Positions 54,839 through 64,000 are shown, numbered from the stretch's first letter. The stretch is 64,000 nt of DNA from Methylococcales bacterium (GCA_028715725.1 JAQURG010000015.1:1-64000); one strand, 5' to 3'. Made by a program: numbers and translations. The notes: generated by a model not told the origin, from the letters alone.

Positions 54839-55999
54839 TCAGCCTTTAAAAACAATGGCGGGTTCCAGACGAATCACTTTAAATATGCTGATAAGGGCTG
54901 CGAAAACGCAGATCAGACTGACGCCGGCGCCGCTGAACATCAGCAATTGCCAGGGAAATTTGAAGGCGAGTATCGTATTACGCATGGCGAAACCGAATAT
55001 TGCCGTCAGCCCGACACCTAAGCCGTAACCGATACTACCGACCAGGACCGCCTGCAACAAAATCATGCGCAACAATGTCCAGTTACCGGTTCCCATCGCC
55101 TTTAACACGCCAAACTGACGCAGATTCTCCAGGGTGAAACTGTAAAAAGTCTGGCCGGCAATCGCAGCGCCAACAATAAAGCCCAACAATACCGAAATAC
55201 CAAAATTAATCGGGATTCCGGTGTTGTCCATAAAATATTCGTAAGTAAGCGTCATAAACTCCGCTTGCGTATAAGCCGCCAGGCCGGTTGTTTCAGATAT
55301 GCGTCGTGTTAATTCGTTAAGATCCTGGCCTTTTTTGGCTTTCACCAATACAAAAGACAAAAGCTTGCGTTCCCGGGGAGCATAACTCGTGGCGCGGGAA
55401 TATGTAGTATAGATAACGGGTTGAGATTGAAAAGTACGCGTGATTTTGGCAATGCCCACGACGATAGCGCGGCGGTCGTTCAGTTCCAGGCTGTCGCCTA
55501 CTTTGAGCGGGATCGGCTTACCGCCGGGCGCCGACGAAGGTTTTCCCAGTTTATCCCTGGCCCCGTCAATATCGACGATGACGCCGTCACTCCGGCGTAA
55601 ATCGTCGATCTTTCCTTCCAGCATGACAGGCGGGCCGCCGATCAAGGTCGCATCATCCAGGCCTACTACATTGCAGGTCTGAAATCGGCCATCGAAAAGG
55701 CGCGCTTTCAGCAGGCCCTTGTACATCGGCATCGCCCATTCTACTCCCGAAATACCGCGCACCCGGTAAAGTTCTGTGTCCTGCAAGGGCTTGATGTCAT
55801 CGACGAATTGCACTTTCGGGTCCATCACCCATATATCAGATAAACCCACATCCGTTATAAAACTGTAAGAGCGTGACATGAGGCCGATGAATATGGCCGG
55901 CTGCTGGGTCATAATCAACGAAGCAAACGTCAAGCCCATAACAATACCCATATATTTACCTTTATCACCCATCAGCATTTTCAAGGCAATATGGTTCAT
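54839..55999 (-). CDS. ABC transporter permease (FtsX-like, DevC-type)
   Basis: A 386-aa permease with one N-terminal helix (MGIVMGLTFASLIMTQQPAI), a large periplasmic domain (about 40-260), and three C-terminal helices beginning near ISVLLGFIVGAAIAGQTFYS and including VLVGSIGYGLGVGLTAIFGF. The family signature LENLRQFGVLKAMGTGNW lies in the cytoplasmic loop. It is the first gene of the exporter operon. The transported substrate is unknown; DevBCA relatives export lipids, siderophores or drugs. Confidence 0.9.
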   Translation of the reverse strand: MNHIALKMLMGDKGKYMGIVMGLTFASLIMTQQPAIFIGLMSRSYSFITDVGLSDIWVMDPKVQFVDDIKPLQDTELYRVRGISGVEWAMPMYKGLLKARLFDGRFQTCNVVGLDDATLIGGPPVMLEGKIDDLRRSDGVIVDIDGARDKLGKPSSAPGGKPIPLKVGDSLELNDRRAIVVGIAKITRTFQSQPVIYTTYSRATSYAPRERKLLSFVLVKAKKGQDLNELTRRISETTGLAAYTQAEFMTLTYEYFMDNTGIPINFGISVLLGFIVGAAIAGQTFYSFTLENLRQFGVLKAMGTGNWTLLRMILLQAVLVGSIGYGLGVGLTAIFGFAMRNTILAFKFPWQLLMFSGAGVSLICVFAALISIFKVIRLEPAIVFKG

Positions 56000-56184
56000 G
56001 GAGTTGCCTTCCCTTGTTGTCGGGCAAACCGGACCAGTAATGGTGCGCCCTGCTCAGTGCAGGCGTTTACCGCCGGCTCGGGATTACTTATCAAGCAGGA
56101 ATAGATTGGCACTTCTGTCTGGCCTATTGCAATTTAAGTTATAAAAATCTGCTAGCTACATTTCAGAGTAAAACCCGTCAATAA

Positions 56185-57219
56185 TCATCGGTCAACACCT
56201 GCTTCAGCAAAGGTTGCCATTTCATTCAAAAATACGACCGCCGATTGCAGCAACGGATAAGCCAGCGCAATGCCGGAGCCTTCGCCCAGACGCAAATCCA
56301 GATTTAGCAATGGCTTGGCATTAAAATATTCGAGTAAAGCCTGATGGCCCTGTTCGCCGGATACATGGCTGAATATACAAAATCCAAGCACTTGCGGATA
56401 CAGTTTGAAGGCGACCAGCAAGGCGGAGCTGGCAATGAAACCGTCAACCATAATCAGCATTTTCAACTCGGCGGCTTTAAAGTAAGCCCCTGCCAGCATG
56501 GCGATCTCAAAACCGCCGAAAGTCGCTAATACATCCAGAGGTTCGATGATGTCTTTGTGCCGGTTTAACGCCTGCTGCAACAGGTTCACTTTATTTTGTA
56601 ACTGGTCATCATTCAAGCCCGCGCCACGGCCAATGCATTCGACTAATGGGACACCGGTCAGACAGTGCATAAGCATAGCGGCGGATGAGGTATTTCCGAT
56701 ACCCATTTCGCCGAAGCCTATGCAGTTACAACCATTGTTGTGCTGCTGTAACACCAGATCGGCTCCGGCCTGGAGCGCTTTGATACAATCTCCGGCGGTC
56801 ATGGCCGGAGAAGTTAAAAAATTTTTAGTCCCTTTGCCGATTTTTGCATCAATCAAACGGGGGTGACCTTCCAGATCGGCATTGACCCCGGCGTCAGCAA
56901 TCAATAATTCCAGCTTGTTTTGTCGGGCGAAAACGCTGATTGCAGCGCCTCCTGATAAAAAATTGGCCACCATCTGCGCGGTAACGGTTTGCGGATAGGC
57001 GCTCACGCCAGCCTCGACAATGCCATGATCGCCTGCAAATATGATGATACAGGGTTTGTTCAAGGCGGGTGTCAGCGTGTCCTGGCACAGCCCGATTTGC
57101 AAGGCCAGTGATTCCAGTTGTCCTAACGACCCCAAAGGCTTGGTTTTCTGGTCGATTTTAGATTGTAACAAAGAGCGAAGCGTTTCAGAGCGTGGACAAA
57201 TAGCAAAATCTAGCGGCAC
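56185..57219 (-). CDS. cobT: nicotinate-nucleotide-dimethylbenzimidazole phosphoribosyltransferase
   Basis: A 344-aa enzyme that activates dimethylbenzimidazole to alpha-ribazole phosphate for the lower ligand of cobalamin. KTKPLGSLGQLESLALQIGL, FAGDHGIVEAGVSAYPQTVT, NCIGFGEMGIGNTSSAAMLM and EGSGIALAYPLLQSAVVFLN with the catalytic Glu are all present. It starts with GTG at 57217-57219, overlapping the bluB stop, so translation is coupled. Confidence 0.95.
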   Translation of the reverse strand: MPLDFAICPRSETLRSLLQSKIDQKTKPLGSLGQLESLALQIGLCQDTLTPALNKPCIIIFAGDHGIVEAGVSAYPQTVTAQMVANFLSGGAAISVFARQNKLELLIADAGVNADLEGHPRLIDAKIGKGTKNFLTSPAMTAGDCIKALQAGADLVLQQHNNGCNCIGFGEMGIGNTSSAAMLMHCLTGVPLVECIGRGAGLNDDQLQNKVNLLQQALNRHKDIIEPLDVLATFGGFEIAMLAGAYFKAAELKMLIMVDGFIASSALLVAFKLYPQVLGFCIFSHVSGEQGHQALLEYFNAKPLLNLDLRLGEGSGIALAYPLLQSAVVFLNEMATFAEAGVDR

Positions 57220-57863
57220 GGTACATTCCAGGCATTTTCGAATAAAAAGGTGTTAAGGTCTTTACGGTCTTCCCATTGTTCCTGTTCCAGCATGGGTTTA
57301 TCGTAAAATTTTTCTACATGACCCAAGCAAAGAATAGCAATAGGCAGACTGTCTTCGGGCATTTTTAAAAGCGTTTTCAGGGGTTCCGGTTCAAACATGG
57401 ACACCCAGCCCAGGCCCAAGCCTTCCGCACGCGCCGCCAGCCACATGTTTTGTATGGCACAGGCTAATGAAGCCAGATCCATTTCCGGCAAAGTCCGGCG
57501 CCCGAGAACATATTGATCACGTTGTTCACAGAGGGCTGCGACCAATACGGCCCCGCATTCCAGTATGCCCTCCACTTTCAGCTTCATAAACTCGTCCTCA
57601 CGCTCGTTTAATGCTTTTGCAGTCCGGATTCGTTCCTGTTCAACCAAGGCATGAATAGTTTTACGCAAGTCCGGACAACTGATACGGACAAACCGCCATG
57701 GCTGCATAAAGCCGACGCTCGGCGCATGATGCGCAGCATCAAGCAGGCGGGTTAATATTTCGGGTTCAATAGGGTCGGATAAAAAATGGCGCATATCGCG
57801 GCGCTCATAAATGGCGCGGTAGATAGCGGCGCAATCTGCGTCTGAATAACGATTTTTGGTCAT
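57210..57863 (-). CDS. bluB: 5,6-dimethylbenzimidazole synthase
   Basis: A 217-aa nitroreductase-fold enzyme that breaks down FMNH2 with oxygen to form dimethylbenzimidazole. AIYRAIYERRDMRHFLSDPI, DAAHHAPSVGFMQPWRFVRI, EFMKLKVEGILECGAVLVAA, and AEGLGLGWVSMFEPEPLKTL fit BluB. Coupling to cobT confirms the pathway. It lies 49 bp after a flavoprotein reductase gene and downstream of a rubredoxin gene on the same strand. Confidence 0.93.
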   Translation of the reverse strand: MTKNRYSDADCAAIYRAIYERRDMRHFLSDPIEPEILTRLLDAAHHAPSVGFMQPWRFVRISCPDLRKTIHALVEQERIRTAKALNEREDEFMKLKVEGILECGAVLVAALCEQRDQYVLGRRTLPEMDLASLACAIQNMWLAARAEGLGLGWVSMFEPEPLKTLLKMPEDSLPIAILCLGHVEKFYDKPMLEQEQWEDRKDLNTFLFENAWNVPCR

Positions 57864-57912
57864 TGCATCAAGGCCGGCAAATCCCCGTCCACAGTCTTAG
57901 GCATGACGCATT

Positions 57913-58926
57913 CTACAGATTATACGGATGAACAGCTTCAAAACCATGTACTTTGGCTTTGGTAGTAAAAACGGGCGGTGTCCAGCTTGACTGTTCCTTT
58001 CCGGCTAAAAAGCCCGCCAACCAATGCGCCTGACTGCGAATCGGTAAAATGAAGGCGTAAAGTTTGCCGTTAGGCAACTCTGCCACATCGCCCAGGGCAT
58101 AAATGGCGTTATCCGAGGTCTGCATAAACTGATTGACTTTAATGCCGCGCCCGATTTCCAGGCCTGCAAGTTCGGCTAATCCGATGCGGGGTTTAAAGCC
58201 GCAAGCCACAATCAGCCCATCAAATTCCGTTGTGACGCCGGTTTTAACGCAGACCTTGTCTTCCTGTCTGGCAAATTCTTTAACGTCCTGATTTAACAAG
58301 ACTTTCACCCCGGAATTTTGTAATACCTCAAGCAGCAAGGCAGAATCTTCGGTCGCCAATTGGCGCTCCATTAATCGGTCCATCGCATGAAACAAGGTCA
58401 CATTATCACCGGAAAAGGCTAAATCGGAAGTGACTTCACAACCGATCAAGCCGCCGCCGATAATTCCCCAGTCGGGTTTCCGGTTTTGATTTAACAAGCC
58501 CAGGCGAAACCTGCGCAGGGCTTTTAAATCAACGAGACTGTTCAAACAGAAAAAAAGCCCCGTGTAGGGCCTGAACGGCCGCGGAATGAAGGCGGAAGAA
58601 CCGGTGGCAAGGACCAGTATATCGTACTGTAGTATTTTTTCCTGGTCAGGACCTGTGACCACAACCGTTTTGTCACTGCGATTCAGGGCCGTTACCTCTG
58701 CGCCGCTATAAACCGTTATATTTCCGGCACGCAGTTTGTCAAACGTCTTCAGGATAATGGACTGTTCGATATCGTTCTTGCTGAAGCCGCGGGAAAGCAG
58801 AGGCCGGGAATAATAGCCATCATTTTCCCTGGTTATCAGGGTAATCTCATCGTTTCTGGATAATGACCCGTATTTCTCTGCAAAGCAGACGCCTGCTATA
58901 CCTGAGCCTATTACAATAATATGCAT
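57913..58926 (-). CDS. rubredoxin-NAD(P) reductase-like FAD protein
   Basis: A 337-aa two-dinucleotide-binding flavoprotein. FAD is bound by IVIGSGIAGVCFAEKYG at the N-terminus, NAD(P)H by IIGGGLIGCEVTSDLA (about 155-170), and DNAIYALGDVAELPNGKLYA is the second FAD motif. It is shorter than many class members, as rubredoxin reductases are. The rubredoxin gene ends 9 bp upstream, which supports electron transfer from NAD(P)H to rubredoxin. It may also relate to flavin supply for BluB next door; that is inference. Confidence 0.88.
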   Translation of the reverse strand: MHIIVIGSGIAGVCFAEKYGSLSRNDEITLITRENDGYYSRPLLSRGFSKNDIEQSIILKTFDKLRAGNITVYSGAEVTALNRSDKTVVVTGPDQEKILQYDILVLATGSSAFIPRPFRPYTGLFFCLNSLVDLKALRRFRLGLLNQNRKPDWGIIGGGLIGCEVTSDLAFSGDNVTLFHAMDRLMERQLATEDSALLLEVLQNSGVKVLLNQDVKEFARQEDKVCVKTGVTTEFDGLIVACGFKPRIGLAELAGLEIGRGIKVNQFMQTSDNAIYALGDVAELPNGKLYAFILPIRSQAHWLAGFLAGKEQSSWTPPVFTTKAKVHGFEAVHPYNL

Positions 58927-58935
58927 ATAACTCGA

Positions 58936-59106
58936 TTAAACCATCAGGGAAAATTCGCTTTTTTCCACACCGCATTCAGGGCAGCGCCAGTCATCCGGAA
59001 TATCTTCCCAGCGCGTTCCGGGCGCAATGCCGCCAGCCTCGTCGCCTTCCGCTTCATCATAAATATGACCGCAAACATCGCATTGATATTTTCTGTAATC
59101 AGACAT
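58936..59106 (-). CDS. rubredoxin
   Basis: A 56-aa one-iron electron carrier. The two Cys pairs are in [17 protein letters not shown] and [14 protein letters not shown], separated by the usual 29-30 residue loop with [15 protein letters not shown]. All four iron ligands are present. The start is the ATG at 59104-59106. It is followed at once by its putative reductase gene. Similar rubredoxin genes occur in methanotrophs. Confidence 0.95.
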   Translation of the reverse strand: MSDYRKYQCDVCGHIYDEAEGDEAGGIAPGTRWEDIPDDWRCPECGVEKSEFSLMV

Positions 59107-59200
59107 GAACAACCCTCATCGTTAATATTAAAAACAAACTTGATCCGTTTCGCAAAACAAGCCTGACTGTATCAGTTCTATGACAATTTTCAATGCAATT

Positions 59201-60337
59201 TTATAGTTCCTGCTTAAACGGCAGATAAGAAGCTGCATCCTGTTTATAAAGTTGCACGGCTTTTTGCTCTCGGGCTAGAAATTGTTCAATCGCTTTTGCA
59301 AACCGGGCATCTTTAATCCAGTGCGCGGAATAAGTCGTAATGGGCTCAAATCCGCGCGAGATTTTATGTTCACCCTGAGCGCCAGAATCAAACCGCTTGA
59401 ACCCGCGTTCAATGCAAAAGTCCAGTCCCTGGTAATAACAGGCTTCAAAATGCAGGCTATGGTACTCGTCATAACAGCCCCAATAGCGGCCATACAAAGT
59501 ATCGCTGCCTATAAAGCTAAGGGCGGCGGCGATATATTGATCGTCTTTAACAGCCAGGACCAGCAATATTTGCTCACCCATGGTTGCCGCTACCTGTTGA
59601 AAAAACGCCGGATTCAGATAAGGCTGCGCTCCTCTTTTTAAGTAAGTCATTGTGTAAAACCGGAAGAAGACACGCCACTGCAAGTCGCTGACATCCGGCC
59701 CTGCAATACGCAACAAATGAACGCCCTGTTCGCTGACCCGGCGACGCTCCCGCTTGACCATTTTGCGTTTGCCTGCGCTCAAGGTTTGCAGAAAATCATT
59801 AAAATCCCGGTAGCTCCGGTTAAACCACTGGAACTGCACGCCCTCGCGAATACTTAAACCCAATGACTGCAACAGTTTTGTCTGTTGCTCGGCAGGGAAC
59901 AAGCAATGCCATGAAGAGATATCGCGCTGTACCGAAAGCTGTTTTATAAAGTTAAGCAATAATTGCATGACTTCAAGCGGGTCGACAGCTGTCTGTATAA
60001 CAATACGGTTTCCCTGGCAGGGCGTAAGGGGAATGGCGGTCAGCCATTTTGGATAATAAGCGATACCTTGCTGCTGATAAGCTTGTGCCCACTGATGATC
60101 AAACACATATTCGCCCCAGGAATGCTGTTTGAGGTACATCGGCATAAAAGCGATCAGTTTCTCTCCCTCCATAACCAGCAAATGCGCCGGCTCCCAACCG
60201 GTTTGTTCGGAAACCGAACCGCTTCGCTCCAGGGCCAGTAAAAACTCATGCCTTAAAAACGGATAATCGTCGCCGGCAAGCCGATTCCAGTTCGCGCAAT
60301 CAACCTGCGCCATACTATGGATTTGTTTTACTTCCAT
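59201..60337 (-). CDS. GNAT-fold acyltransferase of the DUF482 type
   Basis: A 378-aa protein. HLLVMEGEKLIAFMPMYLKQ, the segment CQGNRIVIQTAVDP, then FLQTLSAGKRKMVKRERRRV, ISSWHCLFP and FKRFDSGAQGEHKISRGFEP are characteristic of the DUF482 (peptidogalycan biosynthesis-like) family, related to FemX-type aminoacyl transferases. The exact substrate is unknown. It is divergent from the DUF938 gene, with about 50 bp between starts. Confidence 0.85.
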   Translation of the reverse strand: MEVKQIHSMAQVDCANWNRLAGDDYPFLRHEFLLALERSGSVSEQTGWEPAHLLVMEGEKLIAFMPMYLKQHSWGEYVFDHQWAQAYQQQGIAYYPKWLTAIPLTPCQGNRIVIQTAVDPLEVMQLLLNFIKQLSVQRDISSWHCLFPAEQQTKLLQSLGLSIREGVQFQWFNRSYRDFNDFLQTLSAGKRKMVKRERRRVSEQGVHLLRIAGPDVSDLQWRVFFRFYTMTYLKRGAQPYLNPAFFQQVAATMGEQILLVLAVKDDQYIAAALSFIGSDTLYGRYWGCYDEYHSLHFEACYYQGLDFCIERGFKRFDSGAQGEHKISRGFEPITTYSAHWIKDARFAKAIEQFLAREQKAVQLYKQDAASYLPFKQEL

Positions 60338-60390
60338 TTTTAAAAACAGTACAGTTAAAGCAACAGAATAACATCAATTCCTCGAAAATA

Positions 60391-60987
60391 ATGGCCCATA
60401 AACCTTTCTCACAAGCCTGTGAAAATAATAAAGATCCCATCTTGCAGGTGATCAGAGCCGTTTTTTGCCGGCCTGTCACCGTTTGGGAAATCGGCAGCGG
60501 CACAGGCCAGCATGCCTGTTATTTTGCCAGACATCTTCCGCATATTGAATGGCAGCCGACCGATCGAAGCGAAAATATTCCCGGTATCCGTTTGTGGCGG
60601 GAAGAAGCGCAATTAGCCAACCTGAAACCGCCCTTAAAGCTTGACGTTACGGATAGTGTTTGGCCGTGTCAGGGTGTAGATGCGCTATTTACCGCCAATA
60701 CGCTGCACATCATGAGCCGGGATGAAGTGCAGACATTTTTTGATCGAATGGACGGCCATCTGAATGCCAAGGCATCGATATGTGTTTATGGCCCGTTTAA
60801 TTATAACGGCGCTTATACCAGCGACAGCAATGCCCGGTTTGATCAATGGCTTAAAAGCCAAAACGCCTTAAGCGGTATCAAAAATTTTGAAGACATTCAG
60901 GCTTTAGCGAGAGCCATAGGCCTTGAATTTATCAATAATATCGCCATGCCGGCCAACAATCGTTTACTTGTTCTGCGAAAAAGCTGA
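60391..60987 (+). CDS. DUF938 SAM-dependent methyltransferase
   Basis: A 198-aa class I methyltransferase. The SAM motif is TVWEIGSGTGQHACYFARHL near residues 30-48, followed by EWQPTDRSENIPGIRLWREE, LFTANTLHIMSRDEVQTFFD and ICVYGPFNYNGAYTSDSNAR, all DUF938 hallmarks. The substrate is unknown. It is convergent with the next gene, 16 bp away. Confidence 0.88.
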   Translation: MAHKPFSQACENNKDPILQVIRAVFCRPVTVWEIGSGTGQHACYFARHLPHIEWQPTDRSENIPGIRLWREEAQLANLKPPLKLDVTDSVWPCQGVDALFTANTLHIMSRDEVQTFFDRMDGHLNAKASICVYGPFNYNGAYTSDSNARFDQWLKSQNALSGIKNFEDIQALARAIGLEFINNIAMPANNRLLVLRKS

Positions 60988-61003
60988 AAGTCTGGCCGGT
61001 TTT

Positions 61004-61996
61004 TCAAAGCTCAAAAACAGCGAAAACGGGCGCATGATCCGACCCGGGTTGACCTCGTCTTTCAACTGGATTATCAGTGATTGAAGGCATAGGGTTTAAG
61101 ATAACGCCACTATCGACTCTCGGTTTACGCCGGGGTTGTCCTGGAAACAGCTCCTGGCTGGCGAATATATGATCAATAAGCTCTTTGTTGCCCTGGTAAA
61201 TTCGGGAATATCGCCTTTCTTCAGGAATGAGCGGCGCCAGATTGAACAGCCTGGCATCATCGCCTTTATCAGGACGATCAAATGCACGCGTCCTGATTTC
61301 GCTGCCGCCGGGGCCTTGAAGAATCTGAGTGGTGGCGGCATTCGCCTCATCATTTAAATCGCCAAGTACAACCAGGGCGTTTCGATTATTGCTCTCTATC
61401 AAGCGGTTGGCTTTTGCCCGCAGGGCGACTGCTTCCGCTGTGCGCCGGACAAGCGCAAGGCCTGCTGCCTGCACGCGTTCATTTTCATCCTTGGGCGTAA
61501 ATCGGGGTTGACCGGAAGCTGATTGAAAGGTAAGCAGTTTTGACTTCAAGTGTGCATTAAGCAGATTAATGGGTCGATCCGGAAGCGGTCTTACGCAAAT
61601 ACCCAAAGCGCCCCTGCCAAAGCTGGAAATTTCCTGTGTGCGGCCTTGACCGTCCGTGCTCGCTATTTTCATTAAGCCATTTTGCGGAAAAACTGTGATT
61701 TCTTCACTGCTCTCGATAGCCAGCCTGGATATAAAGCCGACTCGAATACCGCGCGGGTCAGGATGGGTTGAAAGAAGACAATGAGGATAGTGTTCTTCGA
61801 GTAAAGCAAGCAAATCAGAGAAGGGTTCCGGACCGCCGACTTCCTGTACAGCCAACACATCCGGATTGAGGCTCAGGATAGTTTGAGCAAGGCTGTTCAA
61901 TTTAGCGGCATATTCTTCAGCGGTGCGCGGGCCAAATTGATGACCGTTTCGAAATAAATTCTCCAGATTCCAGGTGGCTACGGTAAAGGTATTCAT
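61004..61996 (-). CDS. endonuclease/exonuclease/phosphatase family protein
   Basis: A 330-aa EEP-fold enzyme with the family motifs in order: TVATWNLENLFRNG, VLAVQEVGGPEPF, NLLNAHLKSKL, LVVLGDLNDEANAA and PGSDHAPVFAVFEL, carrying the metal-binding Asn, Glu, Asp, Asn and His. No signal peptide. The substrate (DNA, phosphoinositide or other phosphodiester) cannot be told. The ATG at 61996 follows GGAG by 6 bases; a start five codons earlier has no such site. Confidence 0.88.
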   Translation of the reverse strand: MNTFTVATWNLENLFRNGHQFGPRTAEEYAAKLNSLAQTILSLNPDVLAVQEVGGPEPFSDLLALLEEHYPHCLLSTHPDPRGIRVGFISRLAIESSEEITVFPQNGLMKIASTDGQGRTQEISSFGRGALGICVRPLPDRPINLLNAHLKSKLLTFQSASGQPRFTPKDENERVQAAGLALVRRTAEAVALRAKANRLIESNNRNALVVLGDLNDEANAATTQILQGPGGSEIRTRAFDRPDKGDDARLFNLAPLIPEERRYSRIYQGNKELIDHIFASQELFPGQPRRKPRVDSGVILNPMPSITDNPVERRGQPGSDHAPVFAVFEL

Positions 61997-62280
61997 ATTA
62001 TTCTCCGTCATTCTGATGAAAAATCAGATGGGTCAGGTAGCGCCAATATGACCATCTAAAGCTATAACACTATAACTGACAGCTTTGCATCCTGAAATAA
62101 ATAAGTCAATCCAAAATATTATCTTCGGACCACGGTTGGTTATTCTGCTCAGCATTAAATCCGGATAAGCTTTAACAGTATTGTCCATTCTCAAGACAAC
62201 ATTGCATCAATGAAACAAATGGCGTTAATATCGGTCAAGGATTGTATTAAACCAGCCGATTATTAGCAGGAGGCAGTACG

Positions 62281-63405
62281 ATGAAAAATATTGTTATTGC
62301 AGGATATTGTCGCTCGCCTTTTACTCCGGCGCGTAAAGGCCAATTAAATAGAGTACGGCCGGATGACCTTGCCGCCCAGGTTGTTAAAGGTTTAATCGAT
62401 AAAACCGGGGTCAATCCGCAGGATATAGAAGACCTTATCCTGGGCTGTGCATTTCCCGAAGCCGAACAAGGGCTTAATCTGGCCCGGCTGGTCGTGCATT
62501 TGGCGGGACTGCCCATTACCGTCGCAGGCACGACCGTTAACCGCTTCTGCGGCTCATCAACGCAGGCAATACATATGGCTGCAGGCGCTATCCAGATGAA
62601 TGCGGGTGAAGTCTTTATCTGCGCCGGCGTGGAATCCATGAGCCGGGTTCCCATGGGCGGCTACAACGCCATGCCTAATCCGAAACTTTATGATACCTTT
62701 CCACAGGCTTATATCAGCATGGGCGATACTGCGGAAAACCTGGCCAGGGAATATCATATCAACCGCACGGATCAGGAGGCTTTCGCTCTGCTAAGCCAGC
62801 AAAAAACCTACACAGCCCAACAGCAAGGCCGATTTGCCGATGAAATTATCGCAATTGGCCCGGTTGACAAAGACGGTTGTGTCCGCCCCGATTCTACCGC
62901 CGCTACGCTTGCCCAACTGCCGCCTGCTTTTCAGGCAACCGGCAGCGTTACCGCCGGCACTTCTTCACCGTTAACCGATGGCGCAGCAGCGGTACTGGTA
63001 TGCAGTGAAGATTACGCTGCTGCCCATGGTCTTGACGTGCTGGCAAGAATCAAGTCTTTCGCTGTTTCCGGCTGTGCGCCGGAAATTATGGGCATAGGCC
63101 CGGTTAGCGCAACTCATAAAGCGCTCAGACGCGCAGGCCTTGACTTGGAAGATATGGATATTGTCGAGCTGAATGAAGCCTTTGCCGCGCAGACTCTTGC
63201 CGTCCTTAAAGCTTTGCCGATAGCCCCGTCTAAACTCAATCTTGACGGCGGCGCTATCGCCTTGGGCCATCCATTGGGCGCATCCGGCGCCAGAATTACC
63301 GGCAAGGCGGCCAGCCTGTTGAAACGCGAAAACAAGCGTTATGCCTTGGCCACGATGTGTATAGGCGGCGGTCAAGGCATAGCGACCATACTGGAGGCAG
63401 TCTGA
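62281..63405 (+). CDS. thiolase (acetyl-CoA acyltransferase)
   Basis: A 374-aa thiolase that cleaves 3-ketoacyl-CoA or condenses acetyl-CoA. The nucleophile is Cys90 in TTVNRFCGSSTQAIHMAAGA. LNLDGGAIALGHPLGASGAR carries the His, and TMCIGGGQGIATI the second Cys. VELNEAFAAQ is also conserved. GGAGG lies close before the ATG. The next gene overlaps by one base (TGATG), so the two form a FadA/FadB-like operon for fatty acid or polyhydroxyalkanoate-related metabolism. Confidence 0.92.
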   Translation: MKNIVIAGYCRSPFTPARKGQLNRVRPDDLAAQVVKGLIDKTGVNPQDIEDLILGCAFPEAEQGLNLARLVVHLAGLPITVAGTTVNRFCGSSTQAIHMAAGAIQMNAGEVFICAGVESMSRVPMGGYNAMPNPKLYDTFPQAYISMGDTAENLAREYHINRTDQEAFALLSQQKTYTAQQQGRFADEIIAIGPVDKDGCVRPDSTAATLAQLPPAFQATGSVTAGTSSPLTDGAAAVLVCSEDYAAAHGLDVLARIKSFAVSGCAPEIMGIGPVSATHKALRRAGLDLEDMDIVELNEAFAAQTLAVLKALPIAPSKLNLDGGAIALGHPLGASGARITGKAASLLKRENKRYALATMCIGGGQGIATILEAV

Positions 63406-64000
63406 TGAACATTGAAAAGGTCGCCGTCATCGGTGCCGGTGTCATGGGCGCTGCTATCGCTGCGCATGTCGGCAATACCGGTATTCCGGTGTATCTGCTG
63501 GACATCGTCCCTGAAAATGCGGCAAACCGCAGTGTTATTGCTGAAACTGCAATTCAAAAGCTGCTTAAAGCCGAACCCGCACCGTTCATGCACAAAAATA
63601 ACGCCCGCCTGATCACGCCGGGTAATACCGAAGATCATCTGCAATGGCTGGCTGATGCAGACTGGATTATTGAAGCGGTGATTGAAAATCCGCAAATAAA
63701 AAAAGCCTTATATCAGAAGCTGGAAACCGTCTGCCGGAAAGACAGCCTGATTTCTTCCAACACCTCCACCCTGCCTTTGAGTTTATTAGTAGAGGACATG
63801 CCGGACAGCTTTAAAGAACGGTTCATGATTACGCATTTTTTCAATCCGCCTCGCTACATGCGCTTGCTGGAGCTGGTTTCAGGCCCGCAAACAAGACCGG
63901 AGCTGGTCTCAGCCCTTAGCCGCTTTGCCGATGTCAAGCTCGGAAAAACCTGTATTAACTGTAAGGATACGCCCGGATTTATCGGCAACCGCATCGGTAT
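63405..64000 (+). CDS. 3-hydroxyacyl-CoA dehydrogenase, partial at window edge
   Basis: The first 198 codons run to the end of the window without a stop. VAVIGAGVMGAAIAAHVGNT is the NAD-binding loop, then YLLDIVPENA, WIIEAVIENPQIKKALYQKL, SLISSNTSTLPLSLLVEDMP and MITHFFNPPRYMRLLELVSG, with CKDTPGFIGNRIGI at the end, all typical of 3HCDH. It could be a single-domain enzyme or one fused to an enoyl-CoA hydratase like FadB; the continuation is outside the window. Confidence 0.92.
   Translation, partial: MNIEKVAVIGAGVMGAAIAAHVGNTGIPVYLLDIVPENAANRSVIAETAIQKLLKAEPAPFMHKNNARLITPGNTEDHLQWLADADWIIEAVIENPQIKKALYQKLETVCRKDSLISSNTSTLPLSLLVEDMPDSFKERFMITHFFNPPRYMRLLELVSGPQTRPELVSALSRFADVKLGKTCINCKDTPGFIGNRIG

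Noticed and set aside
57864..58000. Cobalamin riboswitch ahead of bluB/cobT
   Set aside because: Only 49 bp separate bluB from the upstream gene, and no B12-box-like sequence was seen there or near 56000-56184.

Overview
The window looks like a chromosomal segment of a gammaproteobacterial methanotroph (Methylococcales, Methylobacter-like). The main evidence is two tandem methylene-tetrahydromethanopterin dehydrogenase genes (28.3-30.2 kb), a pabB gene overlapped by an amino-acid-kinase gene of the type found with methanopterin biosynthesis in methylotrophs, and ordinary proteobacterial housekeeping genes (ychF, purT, hemH, folE, dusA, mtgA, cobT, bluB). This placement comes from protein resemblance only; there is no rRNA in the window.

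Region 1 (1-4.9 kb) is accessory DNA: two transposase remnants, an overlapping pair of small conserved hypothetical genes, a possible macrodomain-like protein with a Nudix hydrolase, and a 0.9-kb gene-poor stretch with three inverted repeats.

Region 2 (4.9-22.1 kb) is a defence island ending beside the 3' end of a tRNA-Met gene. Its core is a tightly overlapping operon: a YprA/DUF1998-type helicase (broken by an internal deletion with a frame change), an SNF2-type helicase, and a large Eco57I-type adenine methyltransferase. This resembles DISARM and the related YprA-helicase systems. The methyltransferase gene is split by a complete DUF2281/PIN toxin-antitoxin pair whose start and stop codons are coupled to both halves. 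After it come a decayed AAA ATPase gene with an internal 343-bp tandem duplication, a PIN-like protein, an RNA ligase, a HicA-HicB-SecB-like toxin-antitoxin-chaperone module with a palindromic operator, an HNH endonuclease, and a possible nuclease-like protein truncated beside an IS4-type transposase remnant.

Region 3 (22.1-44.3 kb) is mostly core genome: tRNA-Met, ychF, a RimK-like ATP-grasp ligase, a LemA/TPM envelope cluster, the two mtd genes, pabB plus kinase, a probable MnmC-oxidase-like/MnmM-like pair for wobble-uridine modification, a PAS/SpoIIE phosphatase, a lytic transglycosylase, purT, a MutS-like ATPase, hemH, folE and dusA.

Region 4 (44.3-64 kb) holds a polyprenyl-phosphate sugar transferase with a GtrA fusion protein, yjbQ and creA homologues, a decayed STAND-type NTPase gene, mtgA, a four-gene ABC/HlyD/TolC exporter whose outer-membrane gene carries a frame-changing deletion, a rubredoxin/rubredoxin reductase/bluB/cobT cluster, and the start of a beta-oxidation operon cut by the window edge.
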